Below, one piece after another: positions 9,121-17,617 of a stretch of 64,000 nt of DNA; positions within the stretch are counted from its first letter, which is position 1, and each line of letters opens with the position of its first letter. Below the pieces are notes generated by a model. The model saw only the letters and a program-made list of their open reading frames with translations, did no database searches and was not told the origin of the DNA. The DNA is from Paenibacillus mucilaginosus 3016. GTDB lineage: Bacteria; Bacillota; Bacilli; Paenibacillales; NBRC-103111. The position numbers and the translations under genes are program-made. The DNA lies in NCBI RefSeq assembly GCF_000250655.1, contig NC_016935.1, positions 5,536,001 to 5,600,000 on the forward strand, read 5' to 3'.

Positions 9121-10848
9121 TTACCCTTTCGCCCTCTGCGCTTCCTGCGCCTCCAGATAGCTCCTCTTGCGCTTCAGGTAAGGGGGAGCGTCCATAGGGT
9201 CTTCCGGCACGAGTTCGATCAGGCACAGCCGCCGGCCGCACTGCGCCTCGGCTTCGGCCATCGCCGCATCCAGCTCCCCGTTGGTCCGGACCCGGGCCGT
9301 ATACGCCTCCCCGCCGAACGCCTCGGCCAGCCGCGTATACGACCACTCCGGAATGTCGTTGTAAGGCTGCCTCTCCGTTCGGACATTCAGGTACTTCTCG
9401 ATCGTGTAGCCCCGGTTGTTCAGCACGAACAGGATCAGTCGGCCGCCGCAGGCCAGCATCGAGCTGATCTCCTGCACCGTCAGCTGCAGAGCCCCGTCGC
9501 CGGTGAACAGCACGATCCGCCGCTGCGGGTCAGCGACCGCGGCACCGAAAGCGGCCGGCAGCGCATACCCGATGCTCTGCCAGGCGCCCTGGTGAATGTA
9601 GGCCGCCCCCTTCGGCAGCCGGACCTCCGACATGCCGTAGGCGAGCGTGCCCGTCTCAACGACGACAACGTCCCCCTCTTTCAGCATCCGCTGAAACCGG
9701 GGAAGATACGTCTTCGCCGTAACGGCGTCCCCCGGGCCTCCAGCAGGTTCATCGTACGGATGCCGGACCCTCGGCAGCTCCCCGCCCCGGAAGCCCGACT
9801 CCTCCAGCGCCCGAAGCATCTCTTCAGCCCGGATCCCCGGGTAGAGCGCTTCGCCGATCCGGACCGAATCCGGCTGAATCTCGATCAGCTGCGCCGTGTC
9901 CAGCTTCGCGGTGAAGTTCGCAAGATTGCCGTCCGACCGGACGAGCCCCACGGCAATCAGGCAGCCGGCCTCTTCCACGATGCTGCGTACGTCTTCGCTG
10001 CCGAACTCGCCTCCATATACGCCGATATAATTCGGATGCCCTTCGTCGAACGATCCCTTGCCGAGCATCGTCGAAGCGGCCGGGACGTTCAGGGCTTCCG
10101 CCAGGCGCTGCACCGGCTCCCCCAGACCGAACCGCTGCACCGGCAGATCGGACAGGATCACCGCCCGGCCGGCTGCACCCAGCAAGCGCTTTGCATGAGC
10201 CGATGCAGCCTCAAGCACGGCAGGGTCCGTCCGGCGCTGAAGCTTCGGCTCCGGCTCCCCATGGGCCTGCACCACCACCGGCCGGTCCACAAGATCGATG
10301 GCGACGGCCAGGTAGACCGGCTTCTTCTTCTCCTTGGCGGTCCGGATGGCCTTCGGTATTTCGGCCGCCGCATTCTCCGGCGTCAGCACCGCCGTATAGG
10401 CCGTGATCTCCCCGTACGCCCGGCGAAACACTTCGTAATCGCCGTCCAGCAGCGAATGGTGCATGAGGCGGCGTTCCCGCTGGGCTGCCGATTTCGGCGT
10501 ACCGACGATATGCACCAGGGGCACGCTTTCGCTGTACGCTCCCGCCACGGCGTTCGCGGCGCTCATCTCGCCGACGCCGAACGTGGTGATCAGGGCGCCG
10601 AGGCCTCGGAGCCTCGCATAGCTGTCTGCCGCATAACCGGCGTTAAGCTCATTGCGCCCGCCGATGAAGCGCATCCCCTCGCATCGCTCCAGCTCGTCGA
10701 GCAAGGTGAAGTTGTAGTCGCCCGGTACACCGAATATTTCGGTGACGCCCTCACGCTTCAGGCTGTCGAACAGGAACCGCCCGAGCGATACGGCGGCCTC
10801 CTCGGCCCGGCCTGCCGAACTGCGGTCTTTGTCTGTTTTGGCGGACAT
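9121..10848 (-). CDS. thiamine-diphosphate 2-oxo acid decarboxylase (indolepyruvate/branched-chain type)
   Basis: 575 residues, the usual length for the pyruvate/indolepyruvate/branched-chain 2-oxo acid decarboxylase family. The cofactor-activating glutamate is in GGRNELNAGYAADSYAR (E67), the active-site His pair in RLMHHSLLDGDY, and the Mg-diphosphate motif runs GDGALQLTVQE to NNRGYTIE. The reaction is non-oxidative decarboxylation of a 2-oxo acid to an aldehyde. If indolepyruvate is the substrate, this would make indole-3-acetaldehyde for auxin synthesis, but branched-chain oxo acids are equally possible. GTG/ATG extensions upstream lack a ribosome site; GAGGAGAG precedes ATG 10848, so I use that start. 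Monocistronic. Confidence 0.88.
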   Translation of the reverse strand: MSAKTDKDRSSAGRAEEAAVSLGRFLFDSLKREGVTEIFGVPGDYNFTLLDELERCEGMRFIGGRNELNAGYAADSYARLRGLGALITTFGVGEMSAANAVAGAYSESVPLVHIVGTPKSAAQRERRLMHHSLLDGDYEVFRRAYGEITAYTAVLTPENAAAEIPKAIRTAKEKKKPVYLAVAIDLVDRPVVVQAHGEPEPKLQRRTDPAVLEAASAHAKRLLGAAGRAVILSDLPVQRFGLGEPVQRLAEALNVPAASTMLGKGSFDEGHPNYIGVYGGEFGSEDVRSIVEEAGCLIAVGLVRSDGNLANFTAKLDTAQLIEIQPDSVRIGEALYPGIRAEEMLRALEESGFRGGELPRVRHPYDEPAGGPGDAVTAKTYLPRFQRMLKEGDVVVVETGTLAYGMSEVRLPKGAAYIHQGAWQSIGYALPAAFGAAVADPQRRIVLFTGDGALQLTVQEISSMLACGGRLILFVLNNRGYTIEKYLNVRTERQPYNDIPEWSYTRLAEAFGGEAYTARVRTNGELDAAMAEAEAQCGRRLCLIELVPEDPMDAPPYLKRKRSYLEAQEAQRAKG

Positions 10849-10924
10849 GCTGCACTCTCCTCTCCCGTCTGTAACGGATCCCATTTTCGGTATCCTCTTC
10901 TATTACCCACGGAAAGGCGGACAT

Positions 10925-10966
10925 AAGAAAAAACGCCGCCTGCGGTCTTACCCGCAAACGGCGATG
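10925..10966 (-). terminator. terminator overlapping the end of the small ORF
   Basis: CGCCG-TTTGCGG / CCGCAGG-CGGCG stem followed by six T residues on the minus strand. The upstream arm contains the last codons and stop of the 10948-11166 gene. Confidence 0.8.
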
Positions 10967-11166
10967 ACTTCTTCCTCTTCCGTCTCTTGTGGCATCCAGA
11001 AGGAACAACCGGCCCGATCGAAGCGTCGTTCTCCGATCTGCACCGAATGCTCGGTGAACGCCAGGATCTTCCCCCGGTGAACCCATTCCCTGCCGGCAAA
11101 CACCAGAATCTCTGTTTGATACACAAGAGCCGTACACAGCTCGATATCGTTTACCAACGGCCGCAT
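10948..11166 (-). CDS. small hypothetical protein
   Basis: 72 residues, mixed strand-like sequence (TALVYQTEILVFAGREWVHR, ILAFTEHSVQIGERRFDR) ending in an acidic run, EETEEEEV. ATG 11166 has AAGGGGGG 7-8 bases upstream. No family recognised. Its terminator is built into its 3' end, which supports it being a real short transcription unit. Confidence 0.65.
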   Translation of the reverse strand: MRPLVNDIELCTALVYQTEILVFAGREWVHRGKILAFTEHSVQIGERRFDRAGCSFWMPQETEEEEVIAVCG

Positions 11167-11247
11167 GCCCTTCCCCCCTTTTGAAGTTATTTATCGACAA
11201 AATATTACAGATTGTGAAGGGGGATGCCGTATTTCCGCTGTTGGTAT

Positions 11248-11925
11248 TTACTTCGAATTAAGCTCTTCGAGAAGCTCCGCCGAGTCGTTCCTTACGTTGC
11301 CGATGAGCGGCGACACCTCATAGGCATACATCTCATCCGCCGGGTAAGGCTGCAGCAGTCCCTGCAGATGCCCCGGATCCTCCACGCCCGGGTCGAGCCA
11401 CAGCCGTTCCGCTTCGCGCGGAAGAATGACCGGCATCCGGTCGTGCACCTCCCTCACGATCTCATTGGGCTGCGTCGTGAGAATCGTGCAGGTGGCCATC
11501 TCCGTTCCATCCTTCCCTCTCCAGGTCTCCCACAGGCCGGCGAAGCCGTAGACCTCCCGGCTCTTCAGCCTGAAACGCACCGGCTGCTTCGCCTTCCCGC
11601 TCCGCACCCGCCACTCGAGGAACCCGTCGGCGACGATCAGACAGCGCGAATGCTTCATGGGCTCCCGGAAGGCCGCCTTCTTGGCTGCGGTCTCCGACCT
11701 GGCATTGAACGTACGGTACCCGATCTTCGGGTCCTTCGCCCAGAACGGGACCAGTCCCCAGTGGAGCTGCCTGATCCTTTTCGCTTCCCCGTCGTGCACA
11801 ATCGCCCACACCTGCTGGCCGGGCGCCACATTATACCTCGGATGATACTCCTCGAGTCCCCCCGGCAGGTCAAACTGCTCCAGAATCGCTTCCGGGGAGA
11901 CGGTCAGTGTAAACCGTCCGCACAT
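11248..11925 (-). CDS. SOS response-associated peptidase-like protein (YedK/HMCES, SRAP family)
   Basis: 225 residues. The protein must begin MCGRF, because Cys2 becomes the N-terminus after Met removal and is the nucleophile. The ATG at 11925 has GGGGGC upstream, so the longer ORF start at 11976 is rejected. The other family residues are present: N74 in YRTFNARSE, E104 in DGFLEWR and H161 in REVHDRMPVIL. Members form a thiazolidine DNA-protein crosslink with abasic sites in single-stranded DNA, protecting replication forks, and can reverse it. It is cytoplasmic and monocistronic. I see no convincing LexA box nearby. Confidence 0.93.
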   Translation of the reverse strand: MCGRFTLTVSPEAILEQFDLPGGLEEYHPRYNVAPGQQVWAIVHDGEAKRIRQLHWGLVPFWAKDPKIGYRTFNARSETAAKKAAFREPMKHSRCLIVADGFLEWRVRSGKAKQPVRFRLKSREVYGFAGLWETWRGKDGTEMATCTILTTQPNEIVREVHDRMPVILPREAERLWLDPGVEDPGHLQGLLQPYPADEMYAYEVSPLIGNVRNDSAELLEELNSK

Positions 11926-12094
11926 GCGATTGCCCCCTTTCCCGCTGCGGTTGTTACTCTCTATTACCCGGTGCAAGCGGCCTCTGATTCGCTAATCTTC
12001 GGGAAGGCAAACAACGATAAATTAAGTATAGATTGCTCTTCGGTATCCGGTAAGCGGGCCGGGAGCGCAACAGCATCTTTTTACGGAGGTCTTC

Positions 12095-13738
12095 ATGATC
12101 AAACTTCGCACCCTGCTCATCCTGACTATTACAGGCATTGTCATCCTGCTGACCAGCTTGCTCGGAGTCCTCTTCACCCGGCATTCCACAAATGAAATCA
12201 AGAAGGAGATCGGCCATTCGCTGGCCGGCACCGCTTATCAGATGTCCGACAAGCTGGACAATTTCATGTGGTCGAGAGCCGGCGAGATGGAGATTCTCAC
12301 CACGCTGGACATCTTCAAGCAGGGCGGGGACATCCCCGGCGTCCAGACGGCGCTGGACCAGCTCCAGACCAGCTTTCCCTCCTTTTCGTGGGTCGGCTTT
12401 ATGAATACCGAGGGCCAGGTGCTCGCGGCAACGGACGGCATTCTCGTCGGCACCAATATCGCCTCCCGGCCCGTATTCAAGGAAGGCATTAAAGGCCGCT
12501 TCATCGGAGATGTGCATGAAGCCGTACTGCTCGCAAAACTGCTGCCGAATCCGACGGGAGAGCCGCTGCAGTTCGTCGACATCTCCCTTCCCGTCAAGGA
12601 TCACGGCGGCCGTACGATCGGTGTTCTCGCCGCCCACATGAGCTGGGAATGGTCCAGGGAGGTGCAGCGGACGATCCTCGAGCCGCAGCTGCACCGCAGC
12701 GAGAACCTCGAGCTCTTCATTGTGAGCCGCACGGATCACACCGTGCTGCTCGGCCCTGAGGACATGGTCGGGAAGCCGCTGGAGATCGACAGCGTGAATC
12801 GAGCCCAGGCCGGCGGCAGCGGCTGGGAGCTCGCAGCCTGGCCGGATGGCCGCTCGTACCTGACCGGCTATGCCTATGGGGACGGCTACCTGTCCTATGA
12901 GGGGCTGGGTTGGACCGTGCTCGTCCGGCAGCCGGAGTCGGCCGCCTTCGCGAGAGTGGCCGGGCTCCGGTCGGATTTTGCCCTGGCGGGCACCCTGGCC
13001 GCCATGCTCTTCGCCGTCATCGGCTGGTTCCTGGCCGCACGGATTACGCGGCCGATCAACAGCCTGACCGAGGCGGCCGACCGCCTGCGCACCGGTGAGG
13101 CCGCCGAGCTGCCGGAGAACCGCGGATTCCGGGAGATGTACATCCTGTCCCGCTCCCTGCGCAGCCTGGTGGAGTCCCTTGCACGGACGGAAAATGAGCT
13201 TGGCGACATGAAGAACCTCGCCCACTTCGACCCGTTGACGGGTCTTCCGAACCGTGTCGCCCTTGAGAGCTACCTGGAGACCACACTGGAAGAGGTGGAA
13301 CCAAGGACGGAGACCCTCGCATTTCTGTACCTCGATCTGGACGGCTTCAAAAAGGTGAATGACACGCTGGGCCACCATACCGGGGACATCCTGCTGCAGA
13401 AGGTCGCCAAGCGGCTGATTTCCCTGCAACAGGCAGGCAATATCACGGTAAGGCTCGGAGGGGACGAGTTCCTGCATATCCTGCGCTTCCCCAAGGAATC
13501 GGCTTTCGAGGAAACGAAGCGTGCGGCCGAGGAGATCATTGCCCTGCTCAACAAGCCGTTCCTTGTCGATTACAACCGCATCTCCATCGGCTGCAGCATC
13601 GGCGCCGCATTCTATCCGGATCAGGACGAGAACGCGGGCCAGATCCTGAGAATCGCAGACGAATGCCTGTACCGTTCCAAGCGGGCCGGGAAGAACTGTG
13701 TTTCCTTCTCGGACGAACTGACGATGAAACTGCAGTAG
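12095..13738 (+). CDS. membrane diguanylate cyclase (dCache-HAMP-GGDEF)
   Basis: 547 residues: helix 1 at about 7-28, an extracellular double-Cache-like sensor at about 40-285, helix 2 at about 292-315, HAMP at about 315-370, and a GGDEF domain to the end. The active-site GGDEF is intact at 455-459 (TVRLGGDEFLHIL), and the metal site DLDGFKKVNDTLGH is upstream. It should make cyclic di-GMP from two GTP in response to an external ligand. The inhibitory RxxD I-site five residues before GGDEF is replaced by QAGN, so product inhibition is probably absent. ACGGAGGTC lies 7 bases before the ATG. Monocistronic. Confidence 0.93.
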   Translation: MIKLRTLLILTITGIVILLTSLLGVLFTRHSTNEIKKEIGHSLAGTAYQMSDKLDNFMWSRAGEMEILTTLDIFKQGGDIPGVQTALDQLQTSFPSFSWVGFMNTEGQVLAATDGILVGTNIASRPVFKEGIKGRFIGDVHEAVLLAKLLPNPTGEPLQFVDISLPVKDHGGRTIGVLAAHMSWEWSREVQRTILEPQLHRSENLELFIVSRTDHTVLLGPEDMVGKPLEIDSVNRAQAGGSGWELAAWPDGRSYLTGYAYGDGYLSYEGLGWTVLVRQPESAAFARVAGLRSDFALAGTLAAMLFAVIGWFLAARITRPINSLTEAADRLRTGEAAELPENRGFREMYILSRSLRSLVESLARTENELGDMKNLAHFDPLTGLPNRVALESYLETTLEEVEPRTETLAFLYLDLDGFKKVNDTLGHHTGDILLQKVAKRLISLQQAGNITVRLGGDEFLHILRFPKESAFEETKRAAEEIIALLNKPFLVDYNRISIGCSIGAAFYPDQDENAGQILRIADECLYRSKRAGKNCVSFSDELTMKLQ

Positions 13739-13802
13739 GATCAGACCGGCCCTCTCGAGGGCTGTTTGGATTGGGTCGCGTCTTCAAGGGTTGTTGCTCT
13801 GT

Positions 13803-13835
13803 GGCTTGATGGGATATATATTCTTATATTTCAAA
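13803..13835. repeat. dispersed AT-rich repeat, copy A (degenerate)
   Basis: Contains GATATATATTCTTATATTTC, matching copies at 36692-36740 and 43739-43788 over the AT-rich core. It lies between convergent genes, directly before their shared terminator. Confidence 0.6.
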
Positions 13836-13872
13836 CAAAAAATCCGCCCTGCTGACCTGGCAGGGCGGATCT
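13836..13872. terminator. bidirectional terminator
   Basis: An 11-bp stem ATCCGCCCTGC / GCAGGGCGGAT with A-run before and T-rich sequence after. It serves the WGxxGxxG gene (-), with six T residues, and probably the diguanylate cyclase gene (+). Confidence 0.85.
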
Positions 13873-13893
13873 ATTTGGTCGGAACAAGCCAGC

Positions 13894-14268
13894 TTACCCC
13901 TCTTCCGTTGGCGATGCCGGCCGCTTTGCCCTGCCGCGCCGGAGTCCAAGCAGGCCCAGCAGGCCGGCGAGCCCCAGCCAATGGGAACCTTGGTTTTCAT
14001 TAGCTGGGGCGACGGCTGGCCGATAAACCGGAACATCCCCGGGGTCTCCCCAGCGGCCGTCCGTCAGATCGGCCTGCTGCTGTGGATTCGCGCCCTGAAC
14101 CCGGAACTGCGGAACGCCTGCATGGGGGGATACCGTCTTGGCGAAGCTCGTATCCCCGAGCGTCGGATTGGTTCCATAGTAATCCGCCACATCCACAGGC
14201 TGTGTAGCCGTCTGGTCCGCGGCCGGATTCAAGGCCAGCAGCAGTCCCAGCCATACTGTCTTGATCAC
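13894..14268 (-). CDS. WGxxGxxG-type exported small protein
   Basis: 124 residues: an N-terminal signal (MIKTVWLGLLLALNPAADQ), a polar middle rich in N, Q, D and P, and a C-terminal hydrophobic helix with regular glycine spacing, HWLGLAGLLGLLGLRRGRAKR, followed by basic residues. This matches the WGxxGxxG family of Bacillales, whose C-terminal helix anchors or sorts the protein; function is unknown. In this copy the motif is WLGLAGLLG rather than WGxxG, so the match is by layout. Start ATG 14268 has GGGGGGATTC upstream. Confidence 0.75.
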   Translation of the reverse strand: MIKTVWLGLLLALNPAADQTATQPVDVADYYGTNPTLGDTSFAKTVSPHAGVPQFRVQGANPQQQADLTDGRWGDPGDVPVYRPAVAPANENQGSHWLGLAGLLGLLGLRRGRAKRPASPTEEG

Positions 14269-14411
14269 GAATGAATCCCCCCGTTTTCCGAATGCCTCAC
14301 TTTCTTCTTTCTAGGATTTCCTATGGGAGCGAGGCTTATCCTGATCCGCTCTTTCTTGGATGATTCAAGAAGTCTTAGACCGGTGGAATACAGCCGTTTT
14401 CATGCCAAATA

Positions 14412-14446
14412 GACCCTCACCCGGTACGGATGGGGGTCTATCCTCT
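14412..14446. terminator. hairpin between the DUF2325 and WGxxGxxG genes
   Basis: ATAGACCC / GGGTCTAT stem with a 17-base partly paired loop. The minus-strand tail is poor in T, so function as a terminator is uncertain. Confidence 0.45.
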
Positions 14447-14505
14447 TTCCCCTTGCTGAAGTATGGGGTTCACCTGCTTTCCCGACTCTACAGAACCGCT
14501 GGAGG

Positions 14506-14805
14506 TTACACCAGCTGCAGCGCCTTCTCCAATGCGCCCGATGCGCCAAAGCCGTCATGATAGTCGATCTTCTTGCCTTTCTTCTCGGCCAGCTCCCGGA
14601 CCGCCCACATGGAGGTATGCTTGATCGCCCCGCGGAGGACAATGATCACGTCGGCTTTATTAATGATCCGCTGGAAATACTCGTCGACGGGGCCGCCGCC
14701 GGTCTTCCCGTTGTGATGCTCCACGAGCAGCCCGCGCTTCTCGCCCAGTTTCTTGAACGTACCCGTTTGGCTTCCCCCGATGATCGCCACTCTCTTCATC
14801 GTCAT
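14506..14805 (-). CDS. DUF2325 domain protein
   Basis: 99 residues covering one complete DUF2325 domain. It has the Rossmann-like opening RVAIIGGSQTGTFKKLGEK, the middle NKADVIIVLRGAIKHTSMWAVRELAEKKG and the ending DGFGASGALEKAL. All are characteristic, but the family has no established biochemical role. GAGGGGG is 8 bases before ATG 14805. A sigma-A-like promoter lies at 14858-14885, and upstream of that a striking repeat structure (14906-15036). Monocistronic. Confidence 0.9.
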   Translation of the reverse strand: MTMKRVAIIGGSQTGTFKKLGEKRGLLVEHHNGKTGGGPVDEYFQRIINKADVIIVLRGAIKHTSMWAVRELAEKKGKKIDYHDGFGASGALEKALQLV

Positions 14806-14857
14806 TTACTTGTCCCCCTCGCATGAGTAAATCCGCTGTTCCTTGTCTGTACTCTTT

Positions 14858-14885
14858 ATGATATCCGAATTTCCATTTAAGTCAA
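14858..14885 (-). promoter_or_regulatory. candidate promoter of the DUF2325 gene
   Basis: Minus strand TTGACT, 16-base spacer, TATCAT, with a leader of about 45 bases to the start codon at 14805. Confidence 0.6.
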
Positions 14886-14905
14886 TAAATTTTATCGGAA
14901 CGCTC

Positions 14906-15036
14906 GGATATATGGTTTTGCGTTCCGTTGTGCTTCGCACAAAGGTCACTGTCAAAACCATATATCCTCGCTGGGTATAGAAGACCCCATTTCCGCTTGG
15001 CTTCGCACAACCGGTCACTGCCAAAACCATATATCC
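14906..15036. repeat. nested hairpin plus 37-bp direct repeat
   Basis: A perfect 15-bp inverted repeat (GGATATATGGTTTTG at 14906-14920; its complement at 14953-14967) encloses a second perfect hairpin, TTGTGC-TTC-GCACAA (14928-14942). The right-hand 37 bases (14932-14968) occur again at 15000-15036 with one extra base and two to three changes. No coding role is visible. Confidence 0.85.
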
Positions 15037-15079
15037 TTAAAAGCCAAGTCACAACCAAAACCCTAAACCAAAAGCAAAA

Positions 15080-15124
15080 AGGGCTCTTCTACCGCTTCCT
15101 TACGGAAGTCGGTAAAAGAGCCCC
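15080..15124 (-). terminator. intrinsic terminator of the helicase gene
   Basis: A long stem pairing GGGCTCTTCTACCG with CGGTAAAAGAGCCC and inner CTTCC/GGAAG. It is followed on the minus strand by TTTTTGCTTTT, 46 bases after the stop codon. Confidence 0.9.
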
Positions 15125-15170
15125 ATACTACCTTCCCTGCCCAAGGGCAGCGGGAAGGCCGAACCTTCAT

Positions 15171-17480
15171 TCAGGACTTCTCCAGTTCAAGCAGACCCAT
15201 CTCCAGGCAGGTCGCCACCGACAGCACTTTGTCGGTCGTGCCGAAGCGGATGTGAATCCGCTCCCCCGCCAGCTTCACGATCGTGCCGGAGCCGAAGACG
15301 GGATGCAGCACATCCCGGCCTGCGGCCAGGTCTGCAGCTTGGCGGACCGCGTTCGGGTTCTTCTTGCGGGCGGGGGACGCCGATTTGCCGGAAGCCGCCG
15401 CCCGGCCAGCGCCGGCTTGGGCAGCGGCCGGCACGCGGCCGGACGTCACCGCGGCTGCCGGTCTTCCCGGCTCCGGCCGCACCGCCGGCTTGCCGGGATT
15501 CAGAAGCTGCCGGACGTCGGTTACGAACGGTGATTCCTGCACCTTTTCCCCGTCCCGCATCTTGTAGGTGAGCAGCTCCAGGTGCCGCTTCGCCCGTGTC
15601 ATGCCGACATAGAAGAGCCGTACCGCTTCCTCCATGGACAGCGCGGCTTCTTCCGCCATCGCTCCCTGCTTGTCGTCCGAAGAAGGAATGATCCCGTCGA
15701 TCAGGTCGATCATGTACACCCGCTCGAACTCGAGTCCCTTTGCGCTGTGCAGGGTGGAGAACGTGACGACGTTCTGCCCCTTCTTATGCTTCGAGCTCTT
15801 GAGGACGCCTTCGAGATGCTTCAGCCGCGCGGCGAATTCCTCCATCGTCGCCAGGGTGTCCGCGATCTCCTCCAGCGTATTAAGAATCCCGAGCAGATGC
15901 TCCTTGCGGAACCCGAGCCGCTCGCACAGCCGGTCGAGCGCCTTCTCGTAGCCGAGCTTGCCGCGGATATGGCGGATTGCGTCCTTCGGCGCCATGCCGT
16001 GCATCCGCCGGAAGTTATCCCTCAGGAGCTCGATCTGCTTCACCTGATACTCCTTCAGGGGAACATGCTTCAGCAGGTTGTCGAACACGGACTCCTGGTT
16101 GCCGATCCCCAGGAGCTGCGTCATCTGTCCCTTGGTGATGTAGCCGGCGCATTTGGTATGGATCGTCTCGAGCAGGTCGGCCCGCTTGTCGGTGAACGAC
16201 ATGCGCATGAAGTTCAGGACGTCCTCCACCACCCAGTGGGAAAAGAACCGGTTATCGGTATCCTTCATGAAGAAGGGAATGCCAGCCCGGTCGAACTCGT
16301 TGATCAACGCGATCGAGGACGAGTTGTTGCGGTACAGCACTGCGACCTCACCCAGCTCAGCGATCCCCCGGATCTCCTCCACCAGGTACTTCGCCTGGCT
16401 CTTGTAATCCGCGAAGGAGCGGATCTGTGCCGGGGCGCTGCGCGGGTTGCGGGTGAACATGTTCTTCTCATAGCGGTTCTTGTTGCGCTTGATGAACCGG
16501 TTCGCCACGTCGACGATGTCCCGGCTCGACCGGTAATTCTGTTCCATGAACAGCGTGAGGGCCGCAGGGTAAGCGTCCTTGAAGTTCAGGAGATAGGACG
16601 GGTCCGCTCCCCGCCAGCTGTAGATCGACTGGTCGTCGTCGGCGACCACGCACAGGTTCCCGTGCTCGCGCACCAGCTTCTCGATGATCGCATGCTGCAC
16701 CAGGGACGTATCCTGGCTCTCGTCGGTGAGCACATAATCGTATCTTCGCTGGTAGCGCCGCAGCAGCTCCCGGTCCCGCTCCAGAATCTCATTGCCGATG
16801 GTCAGCATGTCGTCGAAGTCGACGAGCAGCCCCTTGCCGCTGCCGGCGCGCTTGTATTCCTCGTAGGCGATCAGCACGCGGTGAGCCTGCGGAACGTCGG
16901 TCTTCACCGAATCCCACCGCTCCGGCGGGATCATCTTGTTCTTGACCAGCGAGATATAGGTCGTCAGCTCCTCCATCTGCTCGTCGGTGATGTTCTCCCC
17001 CGCGATCGTCTTGAACAGGTGGCGCAGGATGAACTTCTTGTGCAGCGGAAGCTGATCCGCCGGCTGGGCGCCGTCCCCTTCCGTCTCTTCCTCAAGCTCC
17101 ACCTGGCCCTCGATCAGATGATACGGCGTTCTTGTCTTGTAAAAATGCTCCCTCAGCACCTGAAAGGCCAGGCTGTGGATCGTCGAAAATTTGACGGGCT
17201 CAAGTCCCGGAAAAAACCGCGCGAAGCGCTCCTTCATATCCGCCGCAGATGCCCGGCTGAAGGTGACCGCTTTGATTCTCGAAGGCTCGACACCCATCCG
17301 TTCGATGAGATAGCCGATGCGCATGATGATCGTCGTCGTCTTGCCGGAGCCCGGCGAAGCGAGCAGAAGGAGCGGCCCCTCCGTCTCCCGGACGGCCTGC
17401 TTCTGCACCTCGTTCAGGGAGACCCCGAGCTCCTCTTTTTTGCTTGCGAAAAAATCTATCCGTTGATGCATGCCTTGCAA
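15171..17480 (-). CDS. UvrD/PcrA-like superfamily 1 DNA helicase
   Basis: 769 residues, somewhat larger than most PcrA proteins. Helicase motifs appear in order: Q-motif region LNEVQKQAV, Walker A ASPGSGKTTT (about 42-51), motif II LTDESQDTS, motif III ADDDQSIYSWRGAD, motif IV EQNYRSSRDIV, motif V TLHSAKGLEF and motif VI VRLFYVGMTRAK. It would unwind DNA 3' to 5' using ATP in repair or recombination. A proline/alanine-rich linker (about 660-720) leads to a C-terminal HPVFGSGTIVKLAGERIHIRF unit, like the Tudor-type RNA polymerase-binding tail of PcrA. It is too divergent to be called PcrA itself; a second paralogue is likely elsewhere. Confidence 0.9.
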   Translation of the reverse strand: MQGMHQRIDFFASKKEELGVSLNEVQKQAVRETEGPLLLLASPGSGKTTTIIMRIGYLIERMGVEPSRIKAVTFSRASAADMKERFARFFPGLEPVKFSTIHSLAFQVLREHFYKTRTPYHLIEGQVELEEETEGDGAQPADQLPLHKKFILRHLFKTIAGENITDEQMEELTTYISLVKNKMIPPERWDSVKTDVPQAHRVLIAYEEYKRAGSGKGLLVDFDDMLTIGNEILERDRELLRRYQRRYDYVLTDESQDTSLVQHAIIEKLVREHGNLCVVADDDQSIYSWRGADPSYLLNFKDAYPAALTLFMEQNYRSSRDIVDVANRFIKRNKNRYEKNMFTRNPRSAPAQIRSFADYKSQAKYLVEEIRGIAELGEVAVLYRNNSSSIALINEFDRAGIPFFMKDTDNRFFSHWVVEDVLNFMRMSFTDKRADLLETIHTKCAGYITKGQMTQLLGIGNQESVFDNLLKHVPLKEYQVKQIELLRDNFRRMHGMAPKDAIRHIRGKLGYEKALDRLCERLGFRKEHLLGILNTLEEIADTLATMEEFAARLKHLEGVLKSSKHKKGQNVVTFSTLHSAKGLEFERVYMIDLIDGIIPSSDDKQGAMAEEAALSMEEAVRLFYVGMTRAKRHLELLTYKMRDGEKVQESPFVTDVRQLLNPGKPAVRPEPGRPAAAVTSGRVPAAAQAGAGRAAASGKSASPARKKNPNAVRQAADLAAGRDVLHPVFGSGTIVKLAGERIHIRFGTTDKVLSVATCLEMGLLELEKS

Positions 17481-17617
17481 CCTCTCTGATCAGATCAATA
17501 TGTACCGATAGCCACCCCATTATAGCATCCACACACCGAAACGTCAGTTCCCCTCCGTCAAAAAAAAGAACGCACCTGCATATACGCACATGCGTTCATC
17601 CCTTCCATCCCTTACCT

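Noticed and set aside
9010-10926. Long plus-strand open frame opposite the 2-oxo acid decarboxylase
   Set aside because: Arginine/proline-rich translation without domains; the minus strand carries all thiamine-diphosphate motifs. It is an artefact of high G+C codon use.
11954-13477. 507-codon minus-strand frame opposite the diguanylate cyclase
   Set aside because: The GGDEF and Cache/HAMP features are all on the plus strand.
14806-15030. Minus-strand frame through the hairpin/direct-repeat region
   Set aside because: The translation only follows the repeated DNA, and it overlaps the DUF2325 promoter and ribosome site.
15582-17489. 635-codon plus-strand frame opposite the helicase
   Set aside because: Shadow frame; all helicase motifs are on the minus strand, and there is no ribosome site for the plus frame.
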